Source of the DNA: G963667915 sp965197385
GTDB taxonomy: Bacteria > Acidobacteriota > Vicinamibacteria > Vicinamibacterales > UBA823
DNA: 64,000 bases
Reading direction: 5' to 3'
Assembly: GCA_965197385.1 (NCBI GenBank)
Contig: CBDANA010000006.1
Span: 434,001 to 498,000 of the forward strand
In this document: positions 25,921-35,703 of the stretch, one piece after another
How the letters are laid out: every line of letters begins with the position of its first letter
How positions within the stretch are numbered: position 1 is the first letter of the stretch
Made by a program: the position numbers and the translations under genes
Notes under the pieces: model-generated
The model's input: only the letters and a program-made list of their open reading frames with translations
Database searches by the model: none
What the model was told of the DNA's origin: nothing

Positions 25921-26475
25921 GCCACAGCCCCGTGATCCGCCGATACCCATCCCGCCCATACGCGGTCGCCAACGCGATGATCCGTTCCACCACCCGCGGC
26001 TCATCATCCGGCACCCGCGCCCGATGCCGGTGCGTGGACCGCGCCGGGCCCAGCCCGCGACAGGCCCGCCGCTCGGAGACGGCCACCTGGTGGCGGACTC
26101 CGGCCCCCGCCTGCCGGCGTCTCGGCGGGCTCAGACGTGTCCCGAGGGCACCTCTGTAAGAATCGCGTGGTCGAGGGCTGGGTCCGCCACCAGCTGCTTG
26201 AGCCGCGGGTTCTCGCGCTCGAGCTCCTTGAGCCGCGTGGCCTGATCGAGCCGCAAGCCCCCGTACTCCTTCCGCCCCCGAGAGTACGTCTGCTCGCTGA
26301 TCCCGAGTTTCTTACAGACCGGGGGCGGGCGCAGACCGCGGCTCAGCTCCACCTCGGCCTGCCGCAGCTTGCTGACAATCTGTTCCGTGCTCTACCGCTT
26401 TGTGGGCATCCTGCCGCCTCCTTCCGCCCAAAATCCTAACGCTGGATCTGGACCGGTTTAAGGGGGGCAGGCCAG
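25921..26475 (-). mobile_element. IS3-family element, truncated copy A
   Basis: This 555-bp block is an inverted, nearly identical copy of 47708-48262. It holds orfA (with an in-frame TAG at codon 6: MPTKR-stop-STEQIVSKLRQ) near 26410-26131 and the first 65 or so codons of orfB (RRACRGLGPARSTHRHRARV, then YGRDGYRRITGLW) ending at 25921, where an unrelated sequence with an IS6-like end takes over. The DDE core of orfB is missing, so the copy is dead. Confidence 0.85.
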
Positions 26476-27016
26476 CGGGCGTGGGGCGGCGCTGCAACGT
26501 CGAGGTCGCGTCGGAGCATTACGGCGGCGGGGACATCCGCGCGAAGGCGGCGGCGGGATTCCAGATGTACGCGGCCTCGGGCCGCGCCGCATCGTTCGTG
26601 CGGCGGGTGCTCGCCGGCGCGGGCAGTGATGGGGACCGTGGCCGGCGTGGGGGTGGTCGCGGTGGCCGTCGGGAATATGAGGTGTTCGAGATCTGAGGCC
26701 CTGGCAGGTGGCGGTGGGCGTGAACTACTGAACAGTGAAGCGATCACCGAGGCCATCCGTCCGTTCAATCCGCAGGGCGAGTTCGGCGCACCGGTCGCCG
26801 TCGGCGCGGCGCCCCGGGAACGTGAGGCCGGCGGGCGGCGGCCCACGTCGAGCCTGGACCAGCACGGGCGGTGCGTGTCTCGTTACACGCTGCCGCTACT
26901 GCTGCGGAGGGCCGGTACACTAGTTCAAGATGGCAAGCTTGTTCGACGGAACGAAGGATCTCGAGGACATCGGCGACATCTACCGCCGAATGACCATGAA
27001 CTGTCCGAACCCGTCG
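26476..27016. other. No recognisable gene
   Basis: This GC-rich stretch has open frames on the plus strand (for example VASEHYGGGDIRAKAAAGFQ near 26510) that look protein-like, but I cannot place them and they lack starts. They are probably eroded gene fragments. A phrase near 26810 (CCGGGAACGTGAGGCCGG) recurs at 45876 in another fragment. Confidence 0.4.
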
Positions 27017-27685
27017 TCAACTTCGAAACGGCTTTGGGAACTCCGGTGCGCCACCGACATGGCGTCCCACAACCCGTCTGACGAGACGATGCTGGCTGGC
27101 CAGCTGGGCGACCAGTTCGTACAGACCAAGATCCGGAGATTTGAGGTTGATCGAGTCGATCGGATGTTCCGAGACCGGCACGGTGAGTCGTGCACGCGCC
27201 ACCTCGACAGCATCGTTGAAGCCGACGACCGACGTCAACCGTTTCCGGGGATGCCCGTTGACGACCCCGTCGAGATCGACGAACCGAACCGGAGCGCCCG
27301 GCCGGTGAGGATAGGTCACACAGGTGCGCAATCCGACCGCCATGAAGGTCAGGTGTGAATCGGCATTGCGCGGCTCGACGCGTCTCTGTGCGCTGGACAG
27401 CTCCGTCCGCAGATCGAGTGCATCGTGCCGGTAGCGGGCTCCGTGCGGAAACACGGCGCGAAAGGCGCCTACGTAGGCGGTCAGTGCACCGCGCCTCCGG
27501 CCCAGCCGGCCGTCCAGCTCGGGCTCCAGGTAGCCGGCCGTCGTGTGGAACGAGCAGTACAGCCATTGGCGAAAGGAGTCGAGGGCGCTGCCGTAGACAG
27601 CCGAGACGTGTGCGTTGACGTCGATCGCGTCGAAGCGCGATCGAGGCTCGAACTCCAGCCGCAGCTCGCGGGGTGTGGACGACAT
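27017..27685 (-). pseudogene. YjbQ/UPF0047-like protein, C-terminus replaced
   Basis: The first 195 residues look like a real protein: LYCSFHTTAGYLEPELDGRL, RNADSHLTFMAVGLRTCVTY and PVRFVDLDG resemble the YjbQ/UPF0047 fold (HTT.G, the H-rich NADSHL strand and a late FVDLDG), here with a longer insertion. Some YjbQ proteins have weak thiamine-phosphate synthase activity. After SEHPIDSINLKSPDLGLYEL the sequence drifts into GAPEFPKPFRS and stops, so I think the C-terminal domain has been lost. The start at 27685 is the only good ATG. Confidence 0.45.
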
Positions 27686-27704
27686 ATTCGTCCTGACTAT
27701 ACCG

Positions 27705-27902
27705 TCAACCTAGCCCCGGTCCGAACCATTTCGCCAGCTTCGTGGCGGCGTCGTGATCAAGAACGTCAACGTTCAGTTCGCCTTGATGGGAGAGGCCCGA
27801 CAAAGTGAAGCTGCTGCTGCCGAGGTGTGCTGCGTCGAGGCGGCGGAGCAGGTGAGCGCCGATGAGAACCTCCACGGTGACGATGTCTGAATGTCGTGAC
27901 AT
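27705..27902 (-). pseudogene. Phospholipase-D-like domain fragment
   Basis: The strand reads AAHLGSSSFTLSGLSHQGEL, then NVDVLDHDAATKLAKWF. This is the second-half motif of PLD-like domains attached to SNF2-type helicases (GSSNFT..GL..QGELNV...D....L..WF). Only about 60 residues survive, flanked by the YjbQ-like remnant and a truncated secreted protein. Confidence 0.6.
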
Positions 27903-27952
27903 GTGTCAGCCCTCAACCTGAATTTCCGTTTGGCCTGGTGCGGATGGCCCCA

Positions 27953-28099
27953 TTATGCACCGAGAGGCATCCGAGCGCTCGCGCACCTCCGTTCGATCAG
28001 CGGGCTGATGCGGGCCGTCTGTCCCGCCGCCGGCCAGGATGCGAGCGACAGCCCGATCGCCAGCGCCGCCAACGCCGCCGCGAATATTGCTGGTTTCAT
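27953..28099 (-). CDS. Short secreted protein, probably truncated
   Basis: A 48-residue frame starts with an ATG overlapping the squalene synthase stop (ATGA): MKPAIFAAALAALAIGLSLA, then SWPAAGQTARISPLIERRCA. The start is a clear Sec signal peptide ending near PAAGQ. The mature part is only about 20 residues and runs into the PLD fragment, so it is likely the surviving head of a longer periplasmic gene translationally coupled to the synthase. Confidence 0.5.
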   Translation of the reverse strand: MKPAIFAAALAALAIGLSLASWPAAGQTARISPLIERRCASARMPLGA

Positions 28100-29196
28100 G
28101 AGGTGTCCGGGACACTCTTCAGGTGCTTCCCTTTACGCTTGTCCGGAGCCCCTGCCGCTTCGGCACGGGGGAGACCGCGGGTCAGCGTCTTGAAGAGGAG
28201 CCGCAGCGCCAGATTCGAGCGCACTAGGGTGCTGGTGACCACGGTTACCGCCCGCACGCTGCGACGCGAGATCGTGACCTCCCGCCCTGCCTGGAACGCC
28301 GGTGTCGCGTGAATGCGTCGCAGCGTCAGCACGGCCATCCCCAGGGCCCACAGGCAGTGCCGGCGGATGCCGGTTTCCTGGGCCGGAATGAGCTGTATGA
28401 ACCGCAAGGCGTTTGCCAGATGCCGGCGCGCGATCCCCACCAGGGTGAACAGGCCGTCGGCGAAGCGAGGGTCGTGGTGTCCGGCTGCCAGCGAGCGCAG
28501 GTCGAACCCCGCGTCAAGGAAGATATCCCGCGGCAACCAGCACACATCGCGCCGCCGGTCGTCCCACACATCCTTGAGGATGTTGGTCATCTGCAGGCCC
28601 TGGCCGAACGACACCGAGAGCGGGAGCAGCTGGTCGCGACGTTCGTTGATTTCGGCGGAGTAGTCGCAGAACAATTCGGTCAGCATCTCGCCGACCACGC
28701 CGGCGACATGGTAGCAATAGCGATCCAGGTGGGGCAGGTCGTTCAGGCCAGCGGCGGTCGCGTGCCGCTGAAACTGCGCCATGCCCTGCGCCATGATCCG
28801 CACGCAGCGTTCGAGCGCACCGCGTTGGGCAGCACGAAACCCGTTTGTGATGCGGATGACCCGGGCGGTGTTCGTAATCAGGTCATGCTCGCTGGCGGTC
28901 GTCGCCGACGACAGCCCTGCGCCGAGTTCCCGCGCCAACGGCTCCGCTGCTTCTCGACCGGCCACGACCTCGACGAAGCGTTCCGCAAATGCCTGCTTCT
29001 GCCCGGTGGACAGCGTGGGCTCGTCCTCAATGGTGTCCGCGATGCGGCACAGGAGGTAGGCGTTGCCCACCACGTCGCGGAGCGCGGCTGGAAGCTGCGG
29101 AATCGTGAGCGCAAAGGTGCGGGACACGTCTTGCAGGATTTCCGCCTGGTAGGCGAGATCGCCGTCCGTTGTCCCGTCCGACAAGGACGTCGTCAT
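28096..29196 (-). CDS. Squalene/phytoene synthase family protein
   Basis: A 366-residue trans-isoprenyl synthase with both aspartate motifs: CRIADTIEDEPTL and DVWDDRRRDVCWLP, the latter preceded by GQGLQMTNILKD. These bind the magnesium-diphosphate groups when two farnesyl (or geranylgeranyl) diphosphates are joined head to head. The SRTFALTIPQLP opening and overall spacing resemble one-gene eukaryote-like squalene synthases more than HpnC/HpnD. I used the ATG at 29196; an upstream ATG at 29229 is possible. ispH lies 0.8 kb away on the other strand, beyond an IS200. Confidence 0.87.
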   Translation of the reverse strand: MTTSLSDGTTDGDLAYQAEILQDVSRTFALTIPQLPAALRDVVGNAYLLCRIADTIEDEPTLSTGQKQAFAERFVEVVAGREAAEPLARELGAGLSSATTASEHDLITNTARVIRITNGFRAAQRGALERCVRIMAQGMAQFQRHATAAGLNDLPHLDRYCYHVAGVVGEMLTELFCDYSAEINERRDQLLPLSVSFGQGLQMTNILKDVWDDRRRDVCWLPRDIFLDAGFDLRSLAAGHHDPRFADGLFTLVGIARRHLANALRFIQLIPAQETGIRRHCLWALGMAVLTLRRIHATPAFQAGREVTISRRSVRAVTVVTSTLVRSNLALRLLFKTLTRGLPRAEAAGAPDKRKGKHLKSVPDTS

Positions 29197-29239
29197 CCTG
29201 ACGCTTGCCCCATTTTCTCGTCGCTTCATGGAAGTCAGA

Positions 29240-29860
29240 CACCGCCGGCAAAGCCGGTGGCTTTATGAGTGGGGCCGCCTCAAAGGCGGTCGCCCTAGTT
29301 GGGACGCCTTTCAGAACGCGTGAAGTCCCGGGTTTTAGAAGCGTCCCTGTGCGTTGTCAGCTTCCTGTGTCCGAATGTACGCGGTGACTTGCTCCAGGTT
29401 GAATCCGACCGTTGACACAGCATACCCCCGGGCCCAGAAGTGCTCGCCCGAGAAGTTCCGTTGCTTGCCCCGGAACTCGCGGGCGATCGCAATCGCGCTC
29501 TTCCCTTTGAGAAACCCGACCACCGAGGCCACGGCGAACTTCGGCGAAATCTCGATGCACATGTTCACATGATCCGCGAGCAGATGACCTTCGACGATGC
29601 GACACTCCTTCTGGCGGGCCAGCTCGTGGAACATCGGTCCGAGCTTCTGCCGGATGGTCCCAAACAACGTCTTGCGCCGCCGTTTGGGCACAAACACCAC
29701 GTGATACTTGCAATCCCATCGGGAATGCGACAAGCTTTGATCCGTTTCTGCCATCGAGTTCTCCTTTTCGGTGTTGCCTCATCAAGCCACCGAGGGGAGA
29801 ACCCTACTCCCGCAACGCTCAAAGCTCTTCAAGTCTCACTGGTCGAACCAGTGGCTTACC
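29240..29860 (-). mobile_element. IS200-type element
   Basis: A single TnpA gene is flanked by imperfect palindromes: CCGCCGGC-AAA-GCCGGTGG near 29250, CCGCCT-CAA-AGGCGG near 29275, and CACTGGTCGAACCAGTGG near 29838. Subterminal hairpins instead of inverted repeats are the mark of IS200/IS605 elements. Exact tips were not determined. Confidence 0.7.
29335..29754 (-). CDS. tnpA: IS200-family transposase TnpA with altered HUH motif
   Basis: A 139-residue Y1 transposase: KYHVVFVPKRRRKTLFGTIR, VEGHLLADHVNMCIEISPKF, GFLKGKSAIAIAREF and FWARGYAVSTVG, then the catalytic tyrosine in VTAYIRTQEA. Length and order are normal for single-strand IS200 transposases. The metal-binding HUH motif, normally HVH, reads HVN here (H then N), which should weaken or abolish cleavage. 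It may be a recently inactivated copy. Confidence 0.9.
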   Translation of the reverse strand: MAETDQSLSHSRWDCKYHVVFVPKRRRKTLFGTIRQKLGPMFHELARQKECRIVEGHLLADHVNMCIEISPKFAVASVVGFLKGKSAIAIAREFRGKQRNFSGEHFWARGYAVSTVGFNLEQVTAYIRTQEADNAQGRF

Positions 29861-30044
29861 TCCACTGGAAGTTGTATAGACTCACCGTAGGGCTGTCAAG
29901 CGGGGCCGGGCGCTTCCGGCAAGGCCTTCGCCAGGGCCGCTGGGTGCTTGACATCGGTCCGCCGGGCGAGCATTCTCTGTGCCAAGGCGCGGTGTTGTAC
30001 AGTCTGCGAGGCCAGAGAGGGAGCGGTCGTTCAGGGGCAGGACG

Positions 30045-30983
30045 ATGCAAGTCATTCTAGCGCAGCCGCGCGGGTTTTGTGCCGGTGTCGAGCGCGCCAT
30101 TGAGATCGTCGAAGTGGCGCTTCAACAGTACGGGCGCCCCATCTATGTGCGGCACGAAATTGTCCACAATCCGAAGGTCGTCGAAGACCTGAAGGCGAAG
30201 GGCGTACGCTTCGTTGAGCAAATCGATCAGATTCCCAATGGGGCCATCACGGTGTTCAGCGCCCACGGCGTGTCGGAGAAGGTTGAACGGGATGCGTCGG
30301 TGCGCGGCCTGCGGCCGCTCGATGCGACCTGCCCGCTGGTCTCCAAGGTGCACAAAGAGGGCCGGCGCCACGCGGCCAACGGCTGCGACCTCATCTTGAT
30401 CGGCCACGAGAACCACCCCGAGGTGGAAGGCACCATCGGCCAGATTCCGGGTCCGGTCCTGCTGGTGAGTGATGTCGCCGATGTGGAAGCCCTCCAGGTC
30501 CGCGACCCCGACAAGGTCGCCTACATCACCCAGACGACCCTGTCGGTCGACGACACCCGCGACGTGATTGCAGCCCTGCGGCGGCGCTTCCCGAAGATCG
30601 TCGGACCGGACGTCAAGGACATTTGCTACGCGACCCAGAACCGTCAGGCCGCCGTGCGCATGCTGACCTCCCTGGTAGACCTGGTGCTGGTGGTCGGCGC
30701 CCAGAACAGCTCCAATTCCAACCGCTTGTGCGAAGTCAGCAACGACAGCGGTGTGCCCAGTTACCTGATAGAGGATCCGTCGAAGATCGATCCCGCCTGG
30801 TTGCGGGGGAAGAAGAGCGTCGGCATTACCGCCGGTGCTTCGACGCCCGAGGAACTGGTGCACGACCTGATCGAGAAGCTGCGCGAGTACACCGACCTGG
30901 AAATCTCCACGATGGACGGCATCATCGAGAATGTCCGTTTCAGTCTACCGCCTCCCCTGGACCGCGCCGCCGCGCCCCAATAA
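30045..30983 (+). CDS. ispH: 4-hydroxy-3-methylbut-2-enyl diphosphate reductase
   Basis: A 312-residue IspH (LytB) of normal length. The three [4Fe-4S] cysteines are present at C12 (RGFCAGV), C96 (ATCPLV) and C194 (ICYATQN), with active-site H41, H74, H124 and E126 at the same numbering as E. coli (GHENHPEVEG). It makes IPP and DMAPP in the last step of the MEP pathway. The start at 30045 has CAGGA upstream. The nearby squalene synthase consumes the isoprenoid precursors it supplies. Confidence 0.97.
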   Translation: MQVILAQPRGFCAGVERAIEIVEVALQQYGRPIYVRHEIVHNPKVVEDLKAKGVRFVEQIDQIPNGAITVFSAHGVSEKVERDASVRGLRPLDATCPLVSKVHKEGRRHAANGCDLILIGHENHPEVEGTIGQIPGPVLLVSDVADVEALQVRDPDKVAYITQTTLSVDDTRDVIAALRRRFPKIVGPDVKDICYATQNRQAAVRMLTSLVDLVLVVGAQNSSNSNRLCEVSNDSGVPSYLIEDPSKIDPAWLRGKKSVGITAGASTPEELVHDLIEKLREYTDLEISTMDGIIENVRFSLPPPLDRAAAPQ

Positions 30984-31070
30984 CGGCACGGAGTCGCATC
31001 TCTCACCTGCCCGCCGGGCCGTCAAGTCCGCGACGATGGTCAGCGACGGCGCTCAAGAGGGGAGCATCCC

Positions 31071-33374
31071 TTACGCTTTCCGGTCGACGGCCATCAGCAG
31101 CGTCGGAAGGAGCAGGAAATCCGCGGCAAGCGCAAGGAGGATCGTCATCGTCACCAGGAGCCCGAGCGACCAGCTGACCTCGAATCCGGATGTGGCAAAC
31201 GTCATGAAGCCCGCCGCCAGGACCACAGTCGTCGTCAGCAACGCCTGGCCGACGACGTGAAAGGACGAACGCACAGCCTCTTCCGCCGAAAGGCCCTCGC
31301 GCCTAGCTTTCAGATACTCGCTCAAGAAATGAATCGTGTCGTCCACGATAATTCCGAAGACGATGGCGACGACCACCGAAGCGGCAATACCCACATGACC
31401 CACGAGATAGCCCCACAGGCCAAAGCTCATGATAGCCGGGATGAAATTCGGCGCAAGACTGAGCAGGCCGATCCGAATGCTCCGGAAAATGAAAATCAGG
31501 ATAAAGGAAATTAGGACCATAGCGAAGATCGTGCCACCCAGCATGCTGTCGATGCTTCGCTGCGAGACGTGAGCGGACATGATGCTGAGGCCTGATGCCT
31601 CGGCTGCGAAACCGGGCGCATTGGCGCGGATCCAAACCTGCGCGCGCTCATCGAGCTCACGCAGCTCCCTGGACCATGACCTGCTGGTTGAGACGACCAG
31701 GCGCGTCGCGGACTTGGCGACGTCGATACGGTCGTTGAGATCGGCGCCGAACGGGAGCGACAGTTCATAGAGCAACAGATACTGCGCCGCGAGGTCCCCG
31801 TCGTCAGGCAGGCGATAGAAGGCCGGATCGTCGCCGTGCATGTTCTTGTTGAGACGCTTCATGATGTCCGGAAACGACTGAACGTAGGTGACGTCGGGCT
31901 GCTCCCGGAACCATTCGGCGAGCGCATCGACCGTGCGCAGATATTCGGGATCGGCAATGCCGCTTTCGCGCCCAGCGTCCAGCGAATATTCCAGCCGGTC
32001 CAGGCTCGTCAGGTTCTGGGCGACGTAATCCGAATCACGCCGGAACTCGTACCGTTCATCGAAGTACTGGGTCAGGTTGTCGCTCAACTCGATGCGCGGC
32101 ACGCCGGTTGCCAGCACCACCACCGCCGCCGAGACGGACCAGAGCAGGACAGTGCGCCGCGCGACGACGAAGTCAGCAAAGCGGTCGAAGTAGGCGGTCT
32201 GTCCGGGCTGCGAGCGGCGTGCCCGCAGCGGCAGGAGCGTAAGCAACGCCGGCAGGAGCGTCATGGTGTATACGAAGGCGCACAGCACACCGAACGCCAC
32301 GTAGTTTCCCAGGTCGTGGAATGGCGGCGAATCGGCGGAGTTCAGGCTGAGGAAGCCAATCGCCGTCGTGACCGATGTGAGAAATATCGGATAGGTATTG
32401 ATGCGCAACGACTCGGCGATCGCCGCATTCCTGTCCAGTCCGCGCCTCATGGCCAGCAGGACGGCGGTGACGACGTGTATGGAATCCGCGACGGCTATCA
32501 CTGTGACGATGATCGGCACGCCGGAACTGGTCGGGCTGAACACCACCCCCAGCCAGCCCGCGAATCCCATGGTGGTGTTGACGGCGAACATGAGCACGGC
32601 GACGATGGCCGCTGTGCCGAGAATGGAGCGCAAGAACAGGGACGTGAGGACCACGATGATGAGGAACACGATTGGCGTCAGCGTCTGAAGATCATCCGCG
32701 GTGGCTTCGGCGAACGCGTGGTTCAGGGCGATGTCGCCGGTCATGTAATAGTCGATGCCGGGATGGCGTGCCCGGGCGTGGCCGAGGAGCGTTTCGAGAT
32801 GCTCGATGACCTCGGTCACAGCCTCGTCACGGTTCTCGGGGAGAATGAAATTGATTACCACCCCGGCTGTACTTCCGTCACGGGAAACCAGCCGCCCGAC
32901 GATCTCAATTGCATCCAGAGCAATCGTTTGAACGCGGGCCAGATCGGCGTCGCTCAGCACACTGGCGTCCTCGACGAGTGGGGCGACGACTAGGTCGTCT
33001 TCGCCGAGCGCCTCGCTATGGGAATAGTTGGTGAGGGAGTCGACCCGACTGGAATAGGGCGCTTCCCACGCGGCGTCGGTCAATTCCACGATGGCGCCGA
33101 GCGCCTCGCGGGTGAACACCGATCCCTCTCGGGGTGCAACGGCGATCAACGCGCGGTCGGTGGCGGAGTACGTATTCTCCAGAGCCTGGAACGCGAGGAG
33201 TTGCGGATTGTCGTCCCTGAACAGGACGAGGTAGTCGCTCGTAACGGTGATGAAGCGGGCACCAGCCGTCACGGCCAGCATGAGCACGGTCGCGAGCGCG
33301 ACGACCAGCCACCGATGGCGCACAATGGCGGCGACGTAACGATCCAGCAGCGAAGGAGTCGGCGCCTTGACCAT
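31071..33374 (-). CDS. MMPL/RND-superfamily transporter
   Basis: A 767-residue membrane protein with two repeats of one helix, a periplasmic domain and five helices. Each half carries the sterol-sensing/MMPL core; the second has GIAASVVVAIVFGIIVDDTI with the paired aspartates used for proton coupling, and the first has SGVPIIVTVIAVADSIHVV. The family includes HpnN (hopanoid export) and mycobacterial MmpL lipid exporters. It is 31 bases downstream of the MpaB-like gene and near a LolA-like gene, a common companion of these transporters. Lipid transport is likely; the substrate is unknown. Confidence 0.9.
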   Translation of the reverse strand: MVKAPTPSLLDRYVAAIVRHRWLVVALATVLMLAVTAGARFITVTSDYLVLFRDDNPQLLAFQALENTYSATDRALIAVAPREGSVFTREALGAIVELTDAAWEAPYSSRVDSLTNYSHSEALGEDDLVVAPLVEDASVLSDADLARVQTIALDAIEIVGRLVSRDGSTAGVVINFILPENRDEAVTEVIEHLETLLGHARARHPGIDYYMTGDIALNHAFAEATADDLQTLTPIVFLIIVVLTSLFLRSILGTAAIVAVLMFAVNTTMGFAGWLGVVFSPTSSGVPIIVTVIAVADSIHVVTAVLLAMRRGLDRNAAIAESLRINTYPIFLTSVTTAIGFLSLNSADSPPFHDLGNYVAFGVLCAFVYTMTLLPALLTLLPLRARRSQPGQTAYFDRFADFVVARRTVLLWSVSAAVVVLATGVPRIELSDNLTQYFDERYEFRRDSDYVAQNLTSLDRLEYSLDAGRESGIADPEYLRTVDALAEWFREQPDVTYVQSFPDIMKRLNKNMHGDDPAFYRLPDDGDLAAQYLLLYELSLPFGADLNDRIDVAKSATRLVVSTSRSWSRELRELDERAQVWIRANAPGFAAEASGLSIMSAHVSQRSIDSMLGGTIFAMVLISFILIFIFRSIRIGLLSLAPNFIPAIMSFGLWGYLVGHVGIAASVVVAIVFGIIVDDTIHFLSEYLKARREGLSAEEAVRSSFHVVGQALLTTTVVLAAGFMTFATSGFEVSWSLGLLVTMTILLALAADFLLLPTLLMAVDRKA

Positions 33375-33405
33375 CTCGGACCGGGAGCGACGAGCTACTC
33401 GATGG

Positions 33406-34554
33406 TTACCACGGGCTCGATTTCGACGTGTAGACGTGGTCTGGCATCTTGTAGCTCAGCCCCTCGCTGTCGTACACCGATATCTGGAGAAGCTGGGTGA
33501 AATTGTCCGATCTGACCATCTTGTTGGTCCGCACCAATCGCAGAACGCGCTGCTTCATCCGGAACTTGAACAGGGTCGCCCACTTGGGATCCGGTGGAAA
33601 CTCGAAACTGTCGGCAAGCTCCTTTCCAATGAGGGCGCGTGACAGGCGGTAGGCGAGTTCCACCAGTTTCTCCTGTTCAGCCGAATCCTGGACGTCCGCA
33701 ACCTTTGGAATGGACTGGATCAACAAATTGGCTACGGCTACCGAATCGGCGTCCGGCTTCGGCTCGCACAGGTAGCCGATCTTGTACATTTTTCCCGCCT
33801 CCTCGCCGTTCGTATAGAGGATGGTTTCCGGTATCCCCATGAGGTAGCCGGCGTAGCGCCAGACGGCGAGCACGCTCTCCTGTTCTTCCCGGCTGAACTT
33901 CGCGCCCAGCATCGCCGAGTACTCCAGCAGGCGCTTGGAAAAGACGGAGATGGCGAAACCCAGGTGTGCCGCGCTGACCGGCGTGCCCCAGGCTTCGTGA
34001 TTCCAGTCATCCGACTTCGCTAGCAGGCCCCGTATCCGGGTATGCACGAACCGAATGCGCGTGGACAGCTTCCATCCCTCGCCGTTTCTCTGCAAGTTGC
34101 CCGGAAAGAAGATCTCCAGCATGTGGCGGTTGTTCTGCTGGAGGCGTCTTTTGGTGGACGCTACTCGCCCGGTAATATTGAAAGACTTGGCGATGAGGGT
34201 CGAAAAGCCTTCTACCAGCACTCCCGTGACGAAGGCGGTGAGCATCAGGTCGACGTTTTCATGAAAAGCGCGGATCCCGGGACGAAACCCTTCGTAGTAG
34301 AGCCAGGGAGGCTCCTGGAGATTCCTGAAGAAATCGCGCAGAGCACGCGGCGCGAGGCACAGAACCTCCTCGTGCTGCTCTATGCCGGCCCCGATGAACC
34401 GGTGCAGGTCGCTTGGAGACAACGCCGCGGAGAGCTCCTCCATGATCGGGTCGAGCTCGGGATCACCGATGGTGGTGTGCTTGAGATAGTTGTCGGCCGC
34501 GGCCTGATCGTAGAGACAGGCCTTCTCGTATCCTTCGAGGTATGCGTACGGCAT
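33406..34554 (-). CDS. MpaB/latex-clearing-type oxygenase (DUF2236)
   Basis: A 382-residue protein of the DUF2236 family, which contains fungal MpaB and the bacterial rubber oxygenase Lcp. The motif STRIRFVHTRIR contains the family's conserved histidine, followed by EAWGTPVSAAHLGFAISVFS and a helical C-terminal half. Characterised members are b-type haem enzymes that cleave isoprenoid double bonds. Next to squalene synthase and an MMPL transporter, oxidative cleavage of a polyprenyl or terpenoid chain is an attractive guess. No signal peptide is seen. Confidence 0.75.
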   Translation of the reverse strand: MPYAYLEGYEKACLYDQAAADNYLKHTTIGDPELDPIMEELSAALSPSDLHRFIGAGIEQHEEVLCLAPRALRDFFRNLQEPPWLYYEGFRPGIRAFHENVDLMLTAFVTGVLVEGFSTLIAKSFNITGRVASTKRRLQQNNRHMLEIFFPGNLQRNGEGWKLSTRIRFVHTRIRGLLAKSDDWNHEAWGTPVSAAHLGFAISVFSKRLLEYSAMLGAKFSREEQESVLAVWRYAGYLMGIPETILYTNGEEAGKMYKIGYLCEPKPDADSVAVANLLIQSIPKVADVQDSAEQEKLVELAYRLSRALIGKELADSFEFPPDPKWATLFKFRMKQRVLRLVRTNKMVRSDNFTQLLQISVYDSEGLSYKMPDHVYTSKSSPW

Positions 34555-34706
34555 TGTCCTAGTTGGCGAAGAATCAACGGGATTTATGGAAGGACCTCTT
34601 TTCGAGAGCTGATCTCTGGTCTCACCTTTCTACAAGAACCCACAGATGCATGGTGCCGCCAGCGCGGACCGATGTCAAGCGGTGGCCTGCGGGGAAAACC
34701 CGGCTG

Positions 34707-35617
34707 CTAGCTGTGGAACCTCAACAGGTTGTCCCCTGTCAGCCCGATTCGGCTGATGGGTGGCCTGGCCTTGAGACTGGCGTGTGGCCGGTGCCAATTG
34801 TAGCGGTGCAGCCAGGGCGCGAGATGCGCGGTGCGCTGGTCGGAGGTGTTGTAGACGTGGGCATAGGCCCACTTGCGCAGTGCGGTCTGGATAAAGCGTT
34901 CGGCCTTCCCGTTGATCCGGGGCGTGAAGGGGCGGGTGTAGCGATGGCGGAGGCCGGCCTGCGCACAGCGTGCGTTGAAGGCTCGGGAGCGGTAACACCC
35001 ACCGTTGTCGGTCAGCACGCGGCGGACACGGATGCCGAGATGCTGGCAGTAGGTGCAAATTCAGTCGGTCGGTGCAACAGTTTCCGAGAGTATATCGGCG
35101 GGCGTCTCGTCGGGGTAGACCTTGGAAAAGGCCACGCGGGAATGGTCGTCCACGCAGACATGGACGTATTCCCAGCCGGCGCTCGGACTGGTACGGCGGC
35201 GGTCGTGGGTAACGCGGTGTCCAGCGCGGCGAAAACGGTGCGGCGGACGGGCGGCGGCGGGTCGAGGGTGGCTAGCCGCTAGAGTCCCTCGCGGCGGAGG
35301 ATCCGATTGACGGTGGCGGGAGACACTTGCACCGTGGCGGCGATCTGGGCTCCACTCCAGCGGCGCCGGCGCAACGCCACGACCAGGGCAGCGACGGTGG
35401 GTGGCAGCGCCCGGGGCTGGCGGTGCGGACGCAAGCTGCGGTCGAGCAAACCGTCAGCGCCCTCGGCCCGATAGCGGGCAACCCACTTGCGCACCGTGCG
35501 GGCACAGCCCCCGACGGCGCCGGCCACCGCGGCGGGGCTCTGGCCCTTGTCAACAACCCGCCGGACGATGTCGGCTCGACTCTGCGGCGTCAACTTGGCA
35601 TTCTTGTGGATGTTCAC
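34707..35617 (-). pseudogene. IS481-family transposase, multiply disrupted
   Basis: From a GTG at 35617 it reads NIHKNAKLTPQSRADIVRRV and a helix-turn-helix (ATVQVSPATVNRILRREGL), then an in-frame TAG at 35279. The integrase core continues in pieces: HVCVDDHSRVAFSKVYPDET, a TGA, then RRVLTDNGGCYRSRAFNARC, NGKAERFIQTALRKWAYAHV and HRPHASLKARPPISR. The D, D and E residues are visible, but at least two stops and frame changes separate them. Confidence 0.88.
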
Positions 35618-35703
35618 TCGGTCCTCCCTCCGGGAAACGGTTGGCTTGGCACCATCAGTTTCCTCGGTCGGGGCCGAGTGGACAACCTGTTGAAAGATCA
35701 CAG
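34711..35703 (-). mobile_element. IS481-family element inserted at CTAG
   Basis: Both ends read CTGTG, about seven variable bases, then TCAACAGGTTGTCC (34711-34735 and the inverse at 35679-35703). The element is flanked by CTAG on each side (34707-34710, 35704-35707), suggesting a 4-bp target. The right CTAG contains the stop codon of the neighbouring barrel gene, which survives. The transposase has several stops. Confidence 0.8.
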
